Assembly: GCA_946554335.1 (NCBI GenBank)
Contig: CAMNSA010000008.1
Span: 50,817-114,816 of the forward strand
Length of the DNA stretch: 64,000 bases
Source of the DNA: an uncultured Neglectibacter sp.
GTDB taxonomy: Bacteria; Bacillota; Clostridia; Oscillospirales; Acutalibacteraceae
Direction: 5' to 3'
Shown here in pieces: positions 15,270 to 24,835 of the stretch. Position numbers and translations under genes: made by a program. How positions within the stretch are numbered: position 1 is the stretch's first letter; each line of letters begins with the position of its first letter. The notes under the pieces are model-generated. The model was not told where the DNA came from. It ran no database searches and saw nothing but the letters and a program-made list of their open reading frames with translations.

Positions 15270-17159
15270 TTACATGATCTCGCAGATCTTCCCCGCGAAC
15301 TCAGAAGGATCCTCCAGCGGGATCCCCTCGATGAGCAAGGCCTGACCGTAGAGCAGCTGAGCGTAGGTCTTTACCCGCTCCTGATCGGATTCATACAGGG
15401 AGCAGAGCTTTTGGAACACGGGATGCTCCGCGTTGATCTCCAGCACCCGCTGGGCCTTTACCTTTTCCTGGGCGGGCATGGCGTTAAGTACCTTTTCCAT
15501 CTCCGTGGAGATCGCGCCGTCTGTGGAGATGCACACCGGATGCTTTTTGAGCTTTCCGGAAAGCCGGACCTCCTTCACCTTTCCGGAAAGGGCCTCTCCC
15601 ATGAATTTCAAAAGGGGACCATGATCCTCGGAAAGCTTTTTCAGGTTCTCCTTTTCCTCCTCGCTTTGCAGCTCCATGGAGTCAGAGGAAATATTCTGAA
15701 ATTCTCTGTCCTGATACTTATTGAGCATTTTCAGGGCGAATTCGTCCACATTGTCCGTCAGGCACAGCATCTCATAACCCTTTTCGGCCACGGCGTCGGC
15801 CTGGGGCAGCTGCAAGATCCTCTCCACCGTTTCTCCGCAGCCGTAATAGATGGCTTTCTGCCCCTCCTTCATGCGGGATACATACTCCTCCAAAGTGACC
15901 AGCTTCTTCTCGGTGGAGGAATAGAACAGCACCAAATCCTTTAATTCTTCCTTCTTTGCCCCGTAGTTCTCGTACATCCCGAATTTCAGCTGCAAGCCGA
16001 AATTTTTGAAGAAGGTCTCGTATTTTTCCCGGTCCTGATTGCGCATGGAGAGCAATTCGGAGGCGATTTTCTTTTCCAGCCGGCTCGCAATGAGCTTTAA
16101 CTGTCTGTCGTGCTGGAGCATCTCTCTGGAAATATTGAGGGAGAGATCCTGAGAGTCCACCAGGCCCCTGACAAAGCTGAAGCAGTCCGGCAGCAGATCG
16201 GCGCATTTGTCCATGATCAGCACGCCGCTGGCATACAGCTGCAAGCCCTTTTCATACTCTCTGGTGTAGTAATCCATAGGGGCGGAGGCCGGGATGAACA
16301 GCAGGGCGCTGTAGGTAGCCGCACCCTCCGTGGAGGTGCGAATCACCTTGAGCGGATCCTGCCAGTCGAAAAACTTCTCCCTGTAAAAGGCGTTCATCTC
16401 TTCGTCTGATACCTCGGACCTGGACTTCTTCCAGATAGGCGTCATGGAGTTCAAAGTCTCGGTTTCAAAATAGGTCTCGTATTCCGGGTCTTTTCCCTCT
16501 TCCACACCCTCTTTTCTGCGGCTCTTGCTCATCTCCATGCGGATGGGATAGCGGATGTAGTCGGAATACTTTTTCACCAGAGAGCTTATACGATACTGAT
16601 CCAAAAATTCACTGTAGTTTTCCTCCGGAGTATCCTCCTTCAGGCGCAGAGTGATCACCGTGCCGTGGCCCGCCTTTTCGCAGGGCTTGATCTGATAGCC
16701 GTCCAGGCCCTTAGACTGCCAGCACCAGGCCTCCTCGCTCTCATAGGCCCGGCTTTCCACGGTCACCTCTCCGGCCACCATAAAGGCAGAGTAAAAGCCC
16801 ACGCCGAACTGGCCGATGATGTCGATCTCCTCCTTGGCCTCGTGCTCTTCCTTGAATTTCAAGGAGCCGCTTTTGGCGATGACGCCCAGGTTGTTGTCCA
16901 GCTCTTCCCTGGTCATCCCCACGCCATTATCGGCGATGGAAAGCGTCCTGTTTTCCTTGTCTACGGCAAGGTCAATGGCGAAATCGTTCCGGTTAAAGCC
17001 GGTGTCCCCGTTTTGGAGGGCCTGGTAGTAGAGCTTGTCGATGGCGTCGCTGGCGTTGGAGATTAGCTCCCGCAGGAAAATTTCCTTATGGGTGTAGATG
17101 GAGTTGATCATCAGGTCCAGCAGCCGCTTGGATTCCGCTTTGAACTGTTTAAGTGCCAT
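15270..17159 (-). CDS. htpG: Molecular chaperone HtpG (Hsp90)
   Basis: A 629-residue ATP-dependent chaperone, full length. The N-terminal GHKL ATPase domain shows FLRELISNASDAIDKL, DNGVGM and GQFGVGFYSAFMVA. The middle domain carries the catalytic Arg region (SREMLQ), and the C-terminal dimerisation domain ends near residue 629. AAAGGAAG precedes the ATG. It is followed at once by the CPBP protease and tadA genes and probably shares their transcript. No CIRCE or CtsR site was seen upstream. Confidence 0.97.
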   Translation of the reverse strand: MALKQFKAESKRLLDLMINSIYTHKEIFLRELISNASDAIDKLYYQALQNGDTGFNRNDFAIDLAVDKENRTLSIADNGVGMTREELDNNLGVIAKSGSLKFKEEHEAKEEIDIIGQFGVGFYSAFMVAGEVTVESRAYESEEAWCWQSKGLDGYQIKPCEKAGHGTVITLRLKEDTPEENYSEFLDQYRISSLVKKYSDYIRYPIRMEMSKSRRKEGVEEGKDPEYETYFETETLNSMTPIWKKSRSEVSDEEMNAFYREKFFDWQDPLKVIRTSTEGAATYSALLFIPASAPMDYYTREYEKGLQLYASGVLIMDKCADLLPDCFSFVRGLVDSQDLSLNISREMLQHDRQLKLIASRLEKKIASELLSMRNQDREKYETFFKNFGLQLKFGMYENYGAKKEELKDLVLFYSSTEKKLVTLEEYVSRMKEGQKAIYYGCGETVERILQLPQADAVAEKGYEMLCLTDNVDEFALKMLNKYQDREFQNISSDSMELQSEEEKENLKKLSEDHGPLLKFMGEALSGKVKEVRLSGKLKKHPVCISTDGAISTEMEKVLNAMPAQEKVKAQRVLEINAEHPVFQKLCSLYESDQERVKTYAQLLYGQALLIEGIPLEDPSEFAGKICEIM

Positions 17160-17210
17160 TTTATAAGACTTCCTTTCATAATTTGCGCAATTACTAGCCG
17201 CGGGCGAAGC

Positions 17211-17960
17211 CTATTGCTTCGCGGGGCGCGGCTTTTTTCTTGCCGCCGCCAAAAGCATCATCGGGCGGCGCAGCTCATCCTTCATCCCCGGAATATTCAT
17301 CATGCTTTCGGGCGGCTTCGGCTCCTTTACGTGAAGCAGTTCGAAGCCTGAACGAAGCAGCCCTTCCAAATAGCTTGTCAGGGTGCGGTGATATTTTTCT
17401 ACGGTTTCCCCCAGAAACACCGCCTGCCTGGGGCCCTCCTCGAAATAGCGGTCAACGGGGAAATGAAGGATCTTCCCGTTTTCGTCCCGATACCATTCCT
17501 GGCTGCCATAGGCGGTAAACACAGGATGCTCTACGGAAAAGAGGAACTCCCCTTGGGGGGAAAGCCAGGACCAGATCTTTTGAAACAGCCTCTCCGGATC
17601 CTCGATATAGTGAAGCGCCAAAGAGCTCAGCACCACATCAAAGCTTTCCTGCGGGAACTCCACACAGGAGATATCTCCTTTTTGATAGCGGACATTGGAA
17701 AAGTGAGTCCGCTTTTCAGCCTCCTCCAGCATCCGGGAGGAAAGGTCCACACCCAGCACGGACTTTGCCCCCCGCTCGGCGGCATAGACACAGTGCCATC
17801 CGTACCCGCAGCCCAGGTCCAAAACCCGTTTGCCGGAGAGCTCAGGGAATATTTCCCGAAAGGTCTCCCATTCTCCCGCCCCGGAAAGCCCCTTTTGAGA
17901 CCGGTCCATCTGAGCGTATTTATCAAAAAATCGAGATTCATCATACTTGCTGTTTTTCAT
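17211..17960 (-). CDS. Class I SAM-dependent methyltransferase
   Basis: A 249-residue methyltransferase with motif I VLDLGCGYGWHCVYAAERGA (about residues 45-64), the acidic motif II VLGVDLS and a later motif LSSLALHYIEDPE, typical of the UbiE/Methyltransf_11 group acting on small molecules. AAGGAGA precedes the ATG. A GC-rich hairpin overlaps its stop codon at 17197-17231. The substrate cannot be assigned. Confidence 0.87.
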   Translation of the reverse strand: MKNSKYDESRFFDKYAQMDRSQKGLSGAGEWETFREIFPELSGKRVLDLGCGYGWHCVYAAERGAKSVLGVDLSSRMLEEAEKRTHFSNVRYQKGDISCVEFPQESFDVVLSSLALHYIEDPERLFQKIWSWLSPQGEFLFSVEHPVFTAYGSQEWYRDENGKILHFPVDRYFEEGPRQAVFLGETVEKYHRTLTSYLEGLLRSGFELLHVKEPKPPESMMNIPGMKDELRRPMMLLAAARKKPRPAKQ

Positions 17961-17999
17961 GGTTTCTCCTTGCAGGGATCTGGAAATCTGTCTCTTTCT

Positions 18000-18028
18000 A
18001 TTGTAGCGAAAAACCGTCTTTTTTTCAA
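18000..18028 (-). promoter_or_regulatory. Sigma-A promoter of the methyltransferase (and perhaps htpG)
   Basis: TTGAAA (18023-18028) and TACAAT (18000-18005) with a 17-base spacer, 40 bases upstream of the start codon. Confidence 0.8.
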
Positions 18029-18103
18029 GCCTGACGCTTGTTTTTAAAGAAGGTTTACAGAAGATTCATTTTTGAGGCGGTGAAAATCGCCCCTCTTTCG
18101 CAG

Positions 18104-18143
18104 AAGCGAAAAGCCGCCCTTTTCCCGGCGGCTTTTCGCTTCT
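18104..18143. other. Long perfect hairpin downstream of mutS2
   Basis: AGAAGCGAAAAGCCGCC and GGCGGCTTTTCGCTTCT are exact 17-base inverted arms with a short loop. No T-run adjoins on either strand. It may end mutS2 transcription inefficiently or protect the 3' end. A dispersed palindromic repeat is another possibility. Confidence 0.6.
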
Positions 18144-18186
18144 AAAGAACGGTACGGGAAATTCATTCGGAAAAGCCAGGAGCGCC

Positions 18187-20538
18187 TCATTTCAGCTCCA
18201 CCACCGTGACGCCGCTTTCCCCTTCTCCATAAACGCCCAAGCGGAAGCTTTTCACCTGGGCACATTTTCTCAAATGCTGCTGCACTGCGCTGCGCAAAAC
18301 GCCCGTACCCTTTCCGTGGATGATGGTCACCTGGGCAAGGTTCATTCTGGACGCCCTGTCCAAAAAGGCGTCCACCTCCATCAGGCCCTCCTCCACATTT
18401 TTCCCCCGCAGGTCAAGATCAGAGGAAACCGGGGCGGAAACCGTCGTTTTGGTGACCGTTCTCCCCCTTTGCCTCTGCTTGGGCTTCTCTCCTAACAGGC
18501 GGAGGTTGGACAAGGTCACGCGAGTCTTGACGATCCCGGCCTGCACCAGCACCACCCCGTCCCGCGGCGTCTCCAAAACCACCGCGTTTTTATCGATATC
18601 GAAAATCAGGACATCGTCTCCCACCTTTAATTCTCTGGGCAAAACATAGTCCTCCTGAGAGCGCTTGCGCACCGGGTCGGAAAGGTTTTCCAGATTTTTC
18701 ATGCCGGAGCGAAGCCGTGCCTTCTGCTCGCCGGAAAGCTCCTTGTTCCTTTTGCGGCGCAGCTCTTCCAGCTCGTTGATCAGCGCATCCGCCTGAAGCC
18801 GGGTCTTCTGCACGATCAGGGAAGCCTCCCGGCGGGCGTTCTCGATCTCCGTCTGCGCGGCCTCTTCGGCCTTTTCCCGCATACTTCTGGCGTGCTGCGC
18901 GTCCTTCTCCGCGCTCACGCTTTTGTCCCGCAGAGAGGAAAGCTCCTCCTCCAGGCCCCTGCGCTTCTCCTCCAAAGCGCTGATGACCTCTTCAAAGCGG
19001 CTGTTCTCCTGGTTCACCAGCTCCCCGGCGCGGTCCACGATCCGTGGGGACAGTCCCAACCGCCTGGAAATGGCAAAGGCGTTGGACTTACCAGGTACGC
19101 CGATCAGCAGTCGATAGGTGGGGCGCAGAGTGGCCACATCAAATTCGCAGCTTCCGTTTTCCACTCCGGAGGTTTCCAGGGCATAGGCCTTCAGCTCCGC
19201 GTAATGGGTGGTACAGGCAAGGCGCACTCTCAAAGAGCGCAGCTCCTCGATCAGGGCGGCGGCCAGCGCCGCTCCTTCCACCGGGTCCGTGCCCGCCCCC
19301 AACTCGTCCAGCAGGACAAGGCTCTCCTCGTCCGCCACAGACAGGATACGGATCATATTGGTCATGTGTGAGGAGAAGGTGGAAAGAGACTGCTCGATGC
19401 TCTGCTCGTCTCCGATATCCGCCAGAACATGGCGGAACACGGACACCGTGCTGCCCTCCTCCGCCGGGATCATCAGCCCGCACATGGCCATCAGCGTCAG
19501 AAGCCCAATGGTTTTCAGGGCTACAGTTTTTCCGCCGGTATTGGGCCCGGTGATGATCAAAGTGTCAAAGCTTTTGCCTAAGGAGATCTCTGTAGGTATC
19601 ACCTTTTCCGGGTCGATCAGAGGGTGCCTGGCTCCGTGAAGCTCGATCTGCCCTTTTTCGTTGATCTGAGGCACCGCGGCCTTCATGCGGTAGGCAAGGT
19701 GCGCCTTTGCGAAGATCAGGTTCAGCTCCACCGCGAAGCGGTAGCTTTCGATCATGGAGTCCGCAAAGCTCCCTGCTTCCGCGGAAAGCTCCAGCAGGAT
19801 CCGGTCGATCTCCTCCTGCTCCTGCGCCCGCAGGACTCGGATCTCGTTATTGAGCTCCACCACGCTCATGGGTTCGATAAACACCGTGGCTCCGCTGGAG
19901 GAGGTATCGTGGACCAGGCCGGGGACCTCTCCGCGAAACTCCGCCTTCACCGGCACCACGAAACGCCCTCCGCGCTGGGTGACGATGCTCTCCTGCAAAT
20001 GCCTCTGATGGGCCGGGGAGTGAATCAGCTTGGAAAGCTGGTCCCGCACCCGGGCGGAGGCGTTCTGGATCTTTCTGCGGATAGAGGCAAGGGCCGGGGA
20101 CGCCGAATCCGCCAGTTCCTCCTCGTTTACAATGCTCGCAAAGATCTTCTCCTCTAAGTATTTGTTGGGGCTCAACAGCTCGAACCGGGGAGAGAGGGCG
20201 GTTTTGATCCCCTCGTTTTTCTCGTGCCATTGGGTAAGAGCCCGAATGGCCCTGAGAGTCCCCGCTATGTTCAAAAGCTCTCTCATATTTAGGCTGCCCC
20301 CAGCCTGGGCTCTCCTCAGGCTGTTGGTCACATTATCGAGCCCTGAAAAGGAGGGCGCCCCGAATTTGGCGATCAGCTGGAAGGCGGCGTCCGTCTCCTC
20401 CAACAGGAGCCTGACCTCCGGGGCGGAAAGAGCGGGCTCTATCCCCAGGGCAAGCTGGGCCGCATCGTCACAGGCGGTTTCCTTTGCCACCATTTCCAGC
20501 ACTTTGTGAAGCTCTAACGCTTGGTAATTTCTGTCCAT
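18187..20538 (-). CDS. mutS2: Endonuclease MutS2
   Basis: 783 residues, the normal length. A MutS core and clamp region leads to the ATPase with Walker A TGPNTGGKT at about 335 and DELGAGTDP. A coiled-coil/KOW-like region comes next, and the C-terminal Smr domain has LDLRGKNVEEG and IHGKGTGVLR (about 705-783). In Firmicutes the protein suppresses recombination and rescues collided ribosomes. The Smr DLRG and HGKG motifs are intact, so nuclease activity is expected. It follows recO by 69 bases. Confidence 0.97.
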   Translation of the reverse strand: MDRNYQALELHKVLEMVAKETACDDAAQLALGIEPALSAPEVRLLLEETDAAFQLIAKFGAPSFSGLDNVTNSLRRAQAGGSLNMRELLNIAGTLRAIRALTQWHEKNEGIKTALSPRFELLSPNKYLEEKIFASIVNEEELADSASPALASIRRKIQNASARVRDQLSKLIHSPAHQRHLQESIVTQRGGRFVVPVKAEFRGEVPGLVHDTSSSGATVFIEPMSVVELNNEIRVLRAQEQEEIDRILLELSAEAGSFADSMIESYRFAVELNLIFAKAHLAYRMKAAVPQINEKGQIELHGARHPLIDPEKVIPTEISLGKSFDTLIITGPNTGGKTVALKTIGLLTLMAMCGLMIPAEEGSTVSVFRHVLADIGDEQSIEQSLSTFSSHMTNMIRILSVADEESLVLLDELGAGTDPVEGAALAAALIEELRSLRVRLACTTHYAELKAYALETSGVENGSCEFDVATLRPTYRLLIGVPGKSNAFAISRRLGLSPRIVDRAGELVNQENSRFEEVISALEEKRRGLEEELSSLRDKSVSAEKDAQHARSMREKAEEAAQTEIENARREASLIVQKTRLQADALINELEELRRKRNKELSGEQKARLRSGMKNLENLSDPVRKRSQEDYVLPRELKVGDDVLIFDIDKNAVVLETPRDGVVLVQAGIVKTRVTLSNLRLLGEKPKQRQRGRTVTKTTVSAPVSSDLDLRGKNVEEGLMEVDAFLDRASRMNLAQVTIIHGKGTGVLRSAVQQHLRKCAQVKSFRLGVYGEGESGVTVVELK

Positions 20539-20607
20539 AGTTTTCTTTCCGTCAAAGGGCGGCGGTTCTTATCCTTTCATGTTCTGTCTTTCAAAATTTT
20601 AATAGTC

Positions 20608-21351
20608 CTACAGCAAGCTTCGGTAAAAACCCAGTGTTTTCGGGCGTTTTTGAAGGACGCTGACCGTGTAGGCCTCCGCCGCCGCGGACAGTTCCTCCAA
20701 AGCGCCCTGGGACAGGGAAAAGGAAAAGATCTTCTCAAAGTCGGAATAGAGGATGTGCCGCATGGCGGTAAGCGCCCCCGGAGAAAGCACGGCGGCGGCC
20801 CCCGGAAAGCTCTGGCGGCAGTTTTCGCAGCAGATGGTCCCGTGATCTACCCGAAAATACATTTTCTCACTTTCATAGGCCCCGCACCGCTCACAGCATA
20901 CGAGGTCCGGCATATAGCCGGAGAGGGTGAGCATCCGAAGCTCTACAATGGGCTTTAATAAAGGGCCGGGACGGGTATTCTCACTTAAAAAATGGAGGGC
21001 GTTGAGCACCAGGCGCAGATAGTCCTCCGATTCCACCTTTTCCGGCACCAACTCAAACGCCAGCTCACAGAAATACTGGGCCAGCGTCAGAGAGGCAAGA
21101 TCCCTGCGAAGGCCGAAAAACACTTCAATAGGGGAAGCGTCGTTAATGATGTACTTGTCCCGCCCCTCATAAAGGCCGAGGCGGGAATAGCAAAGCAGCC
21201 CGGTCGCCGAGTTCTTGCTGTCCTTCAAGCTTTTGGCCCGTCTTGCAAAAGCGCGCAGCACACCTTCATCCCGGGTCAAAACCGTCACCAGGCGGTCGCT
21301 TTCCCCGATGGTCTGTTCCCGGATGATCAGCCCCTGCGTTTTGATTTTCAC
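20608..21351 (-). CDS. recO: DNA repair protein RecO
   Basis: A 247-residue recombination mediator that loads RecA together with RecF/RecR. The N-terminal OB fold starts MKIKTQGLIIREQTIGESDRL split at its conserved turn. The helical domain holds a zinc ribbon with CCERC and CCENC. The start is GTG at 21351, with GGAGG 9 bases upstream, lying inside the end of the yqzL-like frame. It sits next to era as in most Firmicutes. Confidence 0.95.
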   Translation of the reverse strand: MKIKTQGLIIREQTIGESDRLVTVLTRDEGVLRAFARRAKSLKDSKNSATGLLCYSRLGLYEGRDKYIINDASPIEVFFGLRRDLASLTLAQYFCELAFELVPEKVESEDYLRLVLNALHFLSENTRPGPLLKPIVELRMLTLSGYMPDLVCCERCGAYESEKMYFRVDHGTICCENCRQSFPGAAAVLSPGALTAMRHILYSDFEKIFSFSLSQGALEELSAAAEAYTVSVLQKRPKTLGFYRSLL

Positions 21352-21475
21352 CTAAGTTGTCCTCCATGCCGGCTCCCCGCCAGACAGACGCCTGGTTTTT
21401 GAGCTGGGAATACCGGATGTAATCTTCTATTTTCCCTGTGGCGTAAAAGCTCTGCCACGCTGTTTTCTCGTCCAC
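21266..21475 (-). CDS. YqzL-like small protein, overlapping recO
   Basis: A 69-codon frame starting at GTG with GGGGAAG upstream. Its first 25 residues fit the YqzL pattern W-x2-F-x2-TG-x-I-x2-Y (WQSFYATGKIEDYIRY). YqzL is encoded between era and recO in Bacillus, the same place as here. The rest runs 86 bases into recO in another frame and looks like recO-shadow sequence, so the protein is longer than the usual 45-50 residues. Function is unknown even in Bacillus. Confidence 0.5.
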   Translation of the reverse strand: MDEKTAWQSFYATGKIEDYIRYSQLKNQASVWRGAGMEDNLGENQNAGADHPGTDHRGKRPPGDGFDPG

Positions 21476-21624
21476 AAAAGCTTCCCCCTTTTCAGCCTTC
21501 TAAGGAAGAGTATTTGCAGACGGCGTGCGTCTATGACAGGAAAATAATTGTCTGTTCCACAAAAAGCGACAGACTTTTTCCTTTCTTTGTGCTTACCCTG
21601 CGGCAAAACGGGGAAAGCGCTCTT

Positions 21625-22542
21625 CTAAAATTCCAGATCCTCTTGGGAAAATCCCATGCTTTGCAGGGTCTCCGGCCGCTGTCTCCAATCCTCTTTCACC
21701 TTCACCCACAGCTGCAGGTTCACCCTGCATCCGAAAAAGCGTTCCAGCTCTTCCCTCGCGCTGCTGCCCACCTTTTTAAGCATGGAGCCGGACCTTCCGA
21801 TAATGATCCCCTTGTGGGCGGAACGCTCGCAGTAAATGGTCACATCGAGCCTTAAGACCTCGTCCTCCTCCTGCATCCGCTCCGTCACCGCCGCAATCCC
21901 GTGAGGGATCTCCTGGTCCAAAAAACGCAGAAGCTTTTCCCGCACCAGCTCTGAGGCGATCACCCGCTCGGGCTGGTCGGTGAGGGTGTCCTCGGGGAAG
22001 AGATGTCCCCCCGGCTCCTCCAACAAAAAAAGCTCCTCTAAAAGCTCCTCCACCCCTTCTCCGGTGCGGGCGGACACAGGCACCACAGCCCGGAAATCAT
22101 AAAGCTGGGAAAAGACGGCAATCTGTTCCATCAAGGGCTCTTTTTCCTTCATCAGGTCCAGCTTGTTGATGGCCAGCACCGCCGGGACTCCACCCATCTG
22201 AAAGCGCCGGATCAGCTCCCTGTCCGCCTGGGTGACCCGGCCCTTTGCCTCCGTTACCAGAAGGCAGGCGTCCACCCCGTCGATGGAGCTGGTGACGGAC
22301 CTCACCATATAATCTCCCAGGGGGCCTTTGGGCTTGATCAGCCCTGGAGTGTCCAGGAAAACCAGCTGGTTCTCCCCCTGAGTCAACACCCCCATGATGC
22401 GGGTCCTGGTGGTTTGGGGCTTTTGGGAGACAATAGCCACCTTCTGCCCGATCATCCGGTTGAGCAGGGAGGATTTTCCCACATTGGGCTTCCCCACAAT
22501 GGCAATGACGGCAGATTTTTCTTTCTCCAGATCCGGTTCCAT
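21625..22542 (-). CDS. era: GTPase Era
   Basis: 305 residues. Era binds 16S rRNA and acts in 30S assembly. The G domain has G1 GKPNVGKSS, G3 DTPG and G4 NKLD, and the C-terminal KH domain includes IIGRSGSMLKKVG. I use ATG 22542 because GGAAAGGAA precedes it by 7 bases; a GTG seven codons earlier lies upstream of that site. It sits between dgkA and the yqzL/recO pair, as in Bacillus but without cdd. Confidence 0.97.
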   Translation of the reverse strand: MEPDLEKEKSAVIAIVGKPNVGKSSLLNRMIGQKVAIVSQKPQTTRTRIMGVLTQGENQLVFLDTPGLIKPKGPLGDYMVRSVTSSIDGVDACLLVTEAKGRVTQADRELIRRFQMGGVPAVLAINKLDLMKEKEPLMEQIAVFSQLYDFRAVVPVSARTGEGVEELLEELFLLEEPGGHLFPEDTLTDQPERVIASELVREKLLRFLDQEIPHGIAAVTERMQEEDEVLRLDVTIYCERSAHKGIIIGRSGSMLKKVGSSAREELERFFGCRVNLQLWVKVKEDWRQRPETLQSMGFSQEDLEF

Positions 22543-22648
22543 ACATCCGTTCCTTTCCCACACACATGAAGTAACACCAGGCCGGCAAGAGCCCTCCGCA
22601 CAGTTTCCAAAGGAAAGGCGGAGCGCCCAGCACCCCGCCCGGACGCCC

Positions 22649-23140
22649 TTATTTTTGGTTCCTGCTTTTCAACCTCTGAGGGCCGAGGAATACAAAAAGA
22701 AAGGCGATCAACAAAGACAAAAGGAAGAGAATCGCTGTCAAGGGCTCCTTCCAAAGAGAGAGAAACTCCTTGAGAAGCCGGGGCCGAAACAGGATCCAGA
22801 CCCCGCAAAGCGCCGCTGACACGGCACAGAGAAGCACGCCTCCCGCCGCCATATCCTTGACCTTTCCGATCAGAGGGTTCCGGCTTTTCTGAGTGAAGTC
22901 GCACAGCTTTTCAATCGCCGTATTGAGGGCCTCCGCCCCCATCACCAGGCCGATAGCCAGAAAAAGGCAGCCCATTTCTAAGCGTCCCAGCTCCATCCGA
23001 AAAGCAAAGAACAGCACATAGCAGCAGGCAACCAGATGAAAGCGCATATTCCGCTCTGTCCTGAGACAGTCGCAAATTCCCCGAAAGGCGTCCGCAAAGC
23101 TCCTCAAAAAGGAGCGTTTTCCGCTTTCATTCCTCGTCAT
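22649..23140 (-). CDS. dgkA: Diacylglycerol/undecaprenol kinase family protein
   Basis: A 163-residue small integral-membrane kinase with RGICDCLRTERNMRFH, the signature EALNTAIEKLCD and KVKDMAAGGVLL, and four hydrophobic segments. In Gram-positives these enzymes usually phosphorylate undecaprenol and recycle the peptidoglycan lipid carrier. It has an extra C-terminal hydrophobic stretch ending FVFLGPQRLKSRNQK. The start overlaps ybeY by 14 bases and lacks its own good ribosome site, which implies translational coupling. Confidence 0.92.
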   Translation of the reverse strand: MTRNESGKRSFLRSFADAFRGICDCLRTERNMRFHLVACCYVLFFAFRMELGRLEMGCLFLAIGLVMGAEALNTAIEKLCDFTQKSRNPLIGKVKDMAAGGVLLCAVSAALCGVWILFRPRLLKEFLSLWKEPLTAILFLLSLLIAFLFVFLGPQRLKSRNQK

Positions 23141-23633
23141 AATAACTGGAGGAGGCGGAAAGGCTCAAGCCCAGCTGCTGCATGACGGTCTCTTCCTTCT
23201 CCCGCATTCTCACACGGGCAAGGCCGCCCTCTTCATGGTCATAGCCCAGCAGGTGCAGCATGGAGTGAGCGGTCAGATATCCGATCTCCCGCTCTAAGCT
23301 GTGGCCGTAAAGCTTTGCCTGCTCCATCGCCTTGGGCACGGAAAGGACGATGTCCCCCAAGATCTTCGCCCCGGTGGCGTGGTTCACATCATACTCGCCG
23401 TTTTCTCCCATCGGGAAAGAAAGCACATCCGTCTCCGCGTCCTTGTCCCGGTACTGGCTGTTCATCTCGCGGATCTGCTCGTTATCCACAAAGGTGACGC
23501 TGATCTCCGCGGAATCCTGGAACCCCTCCAGCTGAAGCACCGCGTGGCAGCAGCGGCGGATCAGCATCCGCAGCCCGGTGGGGATCTTCACCGCTTTCTG
23601 GCGGTTTGAAATAATCACTCTGATCTTCTCCAT
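23127..23633 (-). CDS. ybeY: Endoribonuclease YbeY (rRNA maturation)
   Basis: A 168-residue zinc protein needed for 16S rRNA 3'-end maturation and 70S quality control. The zinc motif HxxxHxxxxxH is present as HSMLHLLGYDH. AAGGAAGGAA precedes the ATG. It lies directly after phoH. Confidence 0.96.
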   Translation of the reverse strand: MEKIRVIISNRQKAVKIPTGLRMLIRRCCHAVLQLEGFQDSAEISVTFVDNEQIREMNSQYRDKDAETDVLSFPMGENGEYDVNHATGAKILGDIVLSVPKAMEQAKLYGHSLEREIGYLTAHSMLHLLGYDHEEGGLARVRMREKEETVMQQLGLSLSASSSYYDEE

Positions 23634-23701
23634 AAGGCTATTCCTTCCTTTCCTTTTCGTTTCCCCGTCTTTCTAAGAGCGGTGTTGTATTTTTTCTGAG
23701 C

Positions 23702-24655
23702 CTATCTGGGGCGCTCCGCCTTTTCATAGGCCCGGATAATATCCTGTACCAGCTTGTGACGAACCACATCCTTTTCCGTAAAGCGGAACACGGCAATGTC
23801 CTTTACCCCTTTCAGGATCCGCACCGCTTCCTTCAGCCCGGACCGTTTCCCCTGGGGCAGGTCGATCTGCGTCACATCGCCGGTGATGACCATTTTAGAG
23901 TGGAAGCCCAGCCTGGTGAGAAACATTTTCATCTGCTCTGAGGTGGTGTTCTGCGCCTCGTCCAGGATGATAAAACTGTCGTCCAGGGTGCGTCCGCGCA
24001 TATAGGCAAGAGGCGCCACCTCAATATTCCCCCGCTCCACATAGCGCTGGTAGGTCTCGGCCCCCAGCATATCGAAAAGCGCGTCGTACAGGGGCCTTAA
24101 ATAGGGATCCACCTTCTGCTGCAGGTCGCCCGGCAGAAAGCCCAGCTTCTCCCCCGCTTCCACCGCGGGACGGGTGAGGATGATGCGGTTGACCTCCTGG
24201 GCACGGAAAGCCGTCACCGCCATGGCCACCGCCAGATAGGTTTTGCCCGTGCCGGCAGGACCCACTCCGATGGTAATGGTGTTGTCCCGAATGTCGTCGC
24301 AGTAGACCCGCTGGCCCACTGTTTTAGGCTTGATGGGTTTTCCCTTGCTGGTGACGCAGATGCAGTCGCCGGTGAGCTGCTGCACCTTCCCCTCGCTGTC
24401 CTCGTCCACCATACGCATACAGTAGCGCACATTCTGCTCGGTAAGAGCCTCGCCGCCCCCCAAAAGGGTCAAAAGACTTCTCACGGTACGGGAGGCCTTG
24501 GATACCTGTTCCTCTTCCCCGCTGATTTTCAGCTCTGAATCCCGAAGCACCAGGCTCACTCCGTATTGCTGCTCGATCAGGCGAAGATTTTCGTCAAAGC
24601 TTCCGAACAGCTCCGCCGCCTGTTCCATTCTGTCAAGATTGATTCTCTGCTCCAA
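23702..24655 (-). CDS. phoH: PhoH-family ATPase
   Basis: A 317-residue P-loop protein with Walker A GPAGTGKT at 132-139 and Walker B FIILDEAQN. An N-terminal KH-like segment begins the protein. PhoH/YbeZ proteins work with YbeY in RNA metabolism, and ybeY is the next gene. The start is TTG with AAGGAG upstream. It has its own vegetative promoter, separate from the sporulation genes before it. Confidence 0.95.
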   Translation of the reverse strand: MEQRINLDRMEQAAELFGSFDENLRLIEQQYGVSLVLRDSELKISGEEEQVSKASRTVRSLLTLLGGGEALTEQNVRYCMRMVDEDSEGKVQQLTGDCICVTSKGKPIKPKTVGQRVYCDDIRDNTITIGVGPAGTGKTYLAVAMAVTAFRAQEVNRIILTRPAVEAGEKLGFLPGDLQQKVDPYLRPLYDALFDMLGAETYQRYVERGNIEVAPLAYMRGRTLDDSFIILDEAQNTTSEQMKMFLTRLGFHSKMVITGDVTQIDLPQGKRSGLKEAVRILKGVKDIAVFRFTEKDVVRHKLVQDIIRAYEKAERPR

Positions 24656-24835
24656 GGTAACTCCTTTTGCACTTCTCGTCTTTCTATCTCACACGGCTGA
24701 GAACCGGGAAAAGCCTTCTCATGTGGAAAGCGTCCGGCAAACCGTAGGCAATTCTGTTTTGGTATTTTCTAAATACAATCACAAAACAGGCCCTTTGAGG
24801 GCGCCAGCGTCGAAAACACGATTTTGTCCTCAATT

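Noticed and set aside
17197..17231. GC-rich hairpin with a T-run at the end of the methyltransferase gene
   Set aside because: The T-run is on the plus strand, where no gene needs terminating; on the minus strand it is not a terminator.
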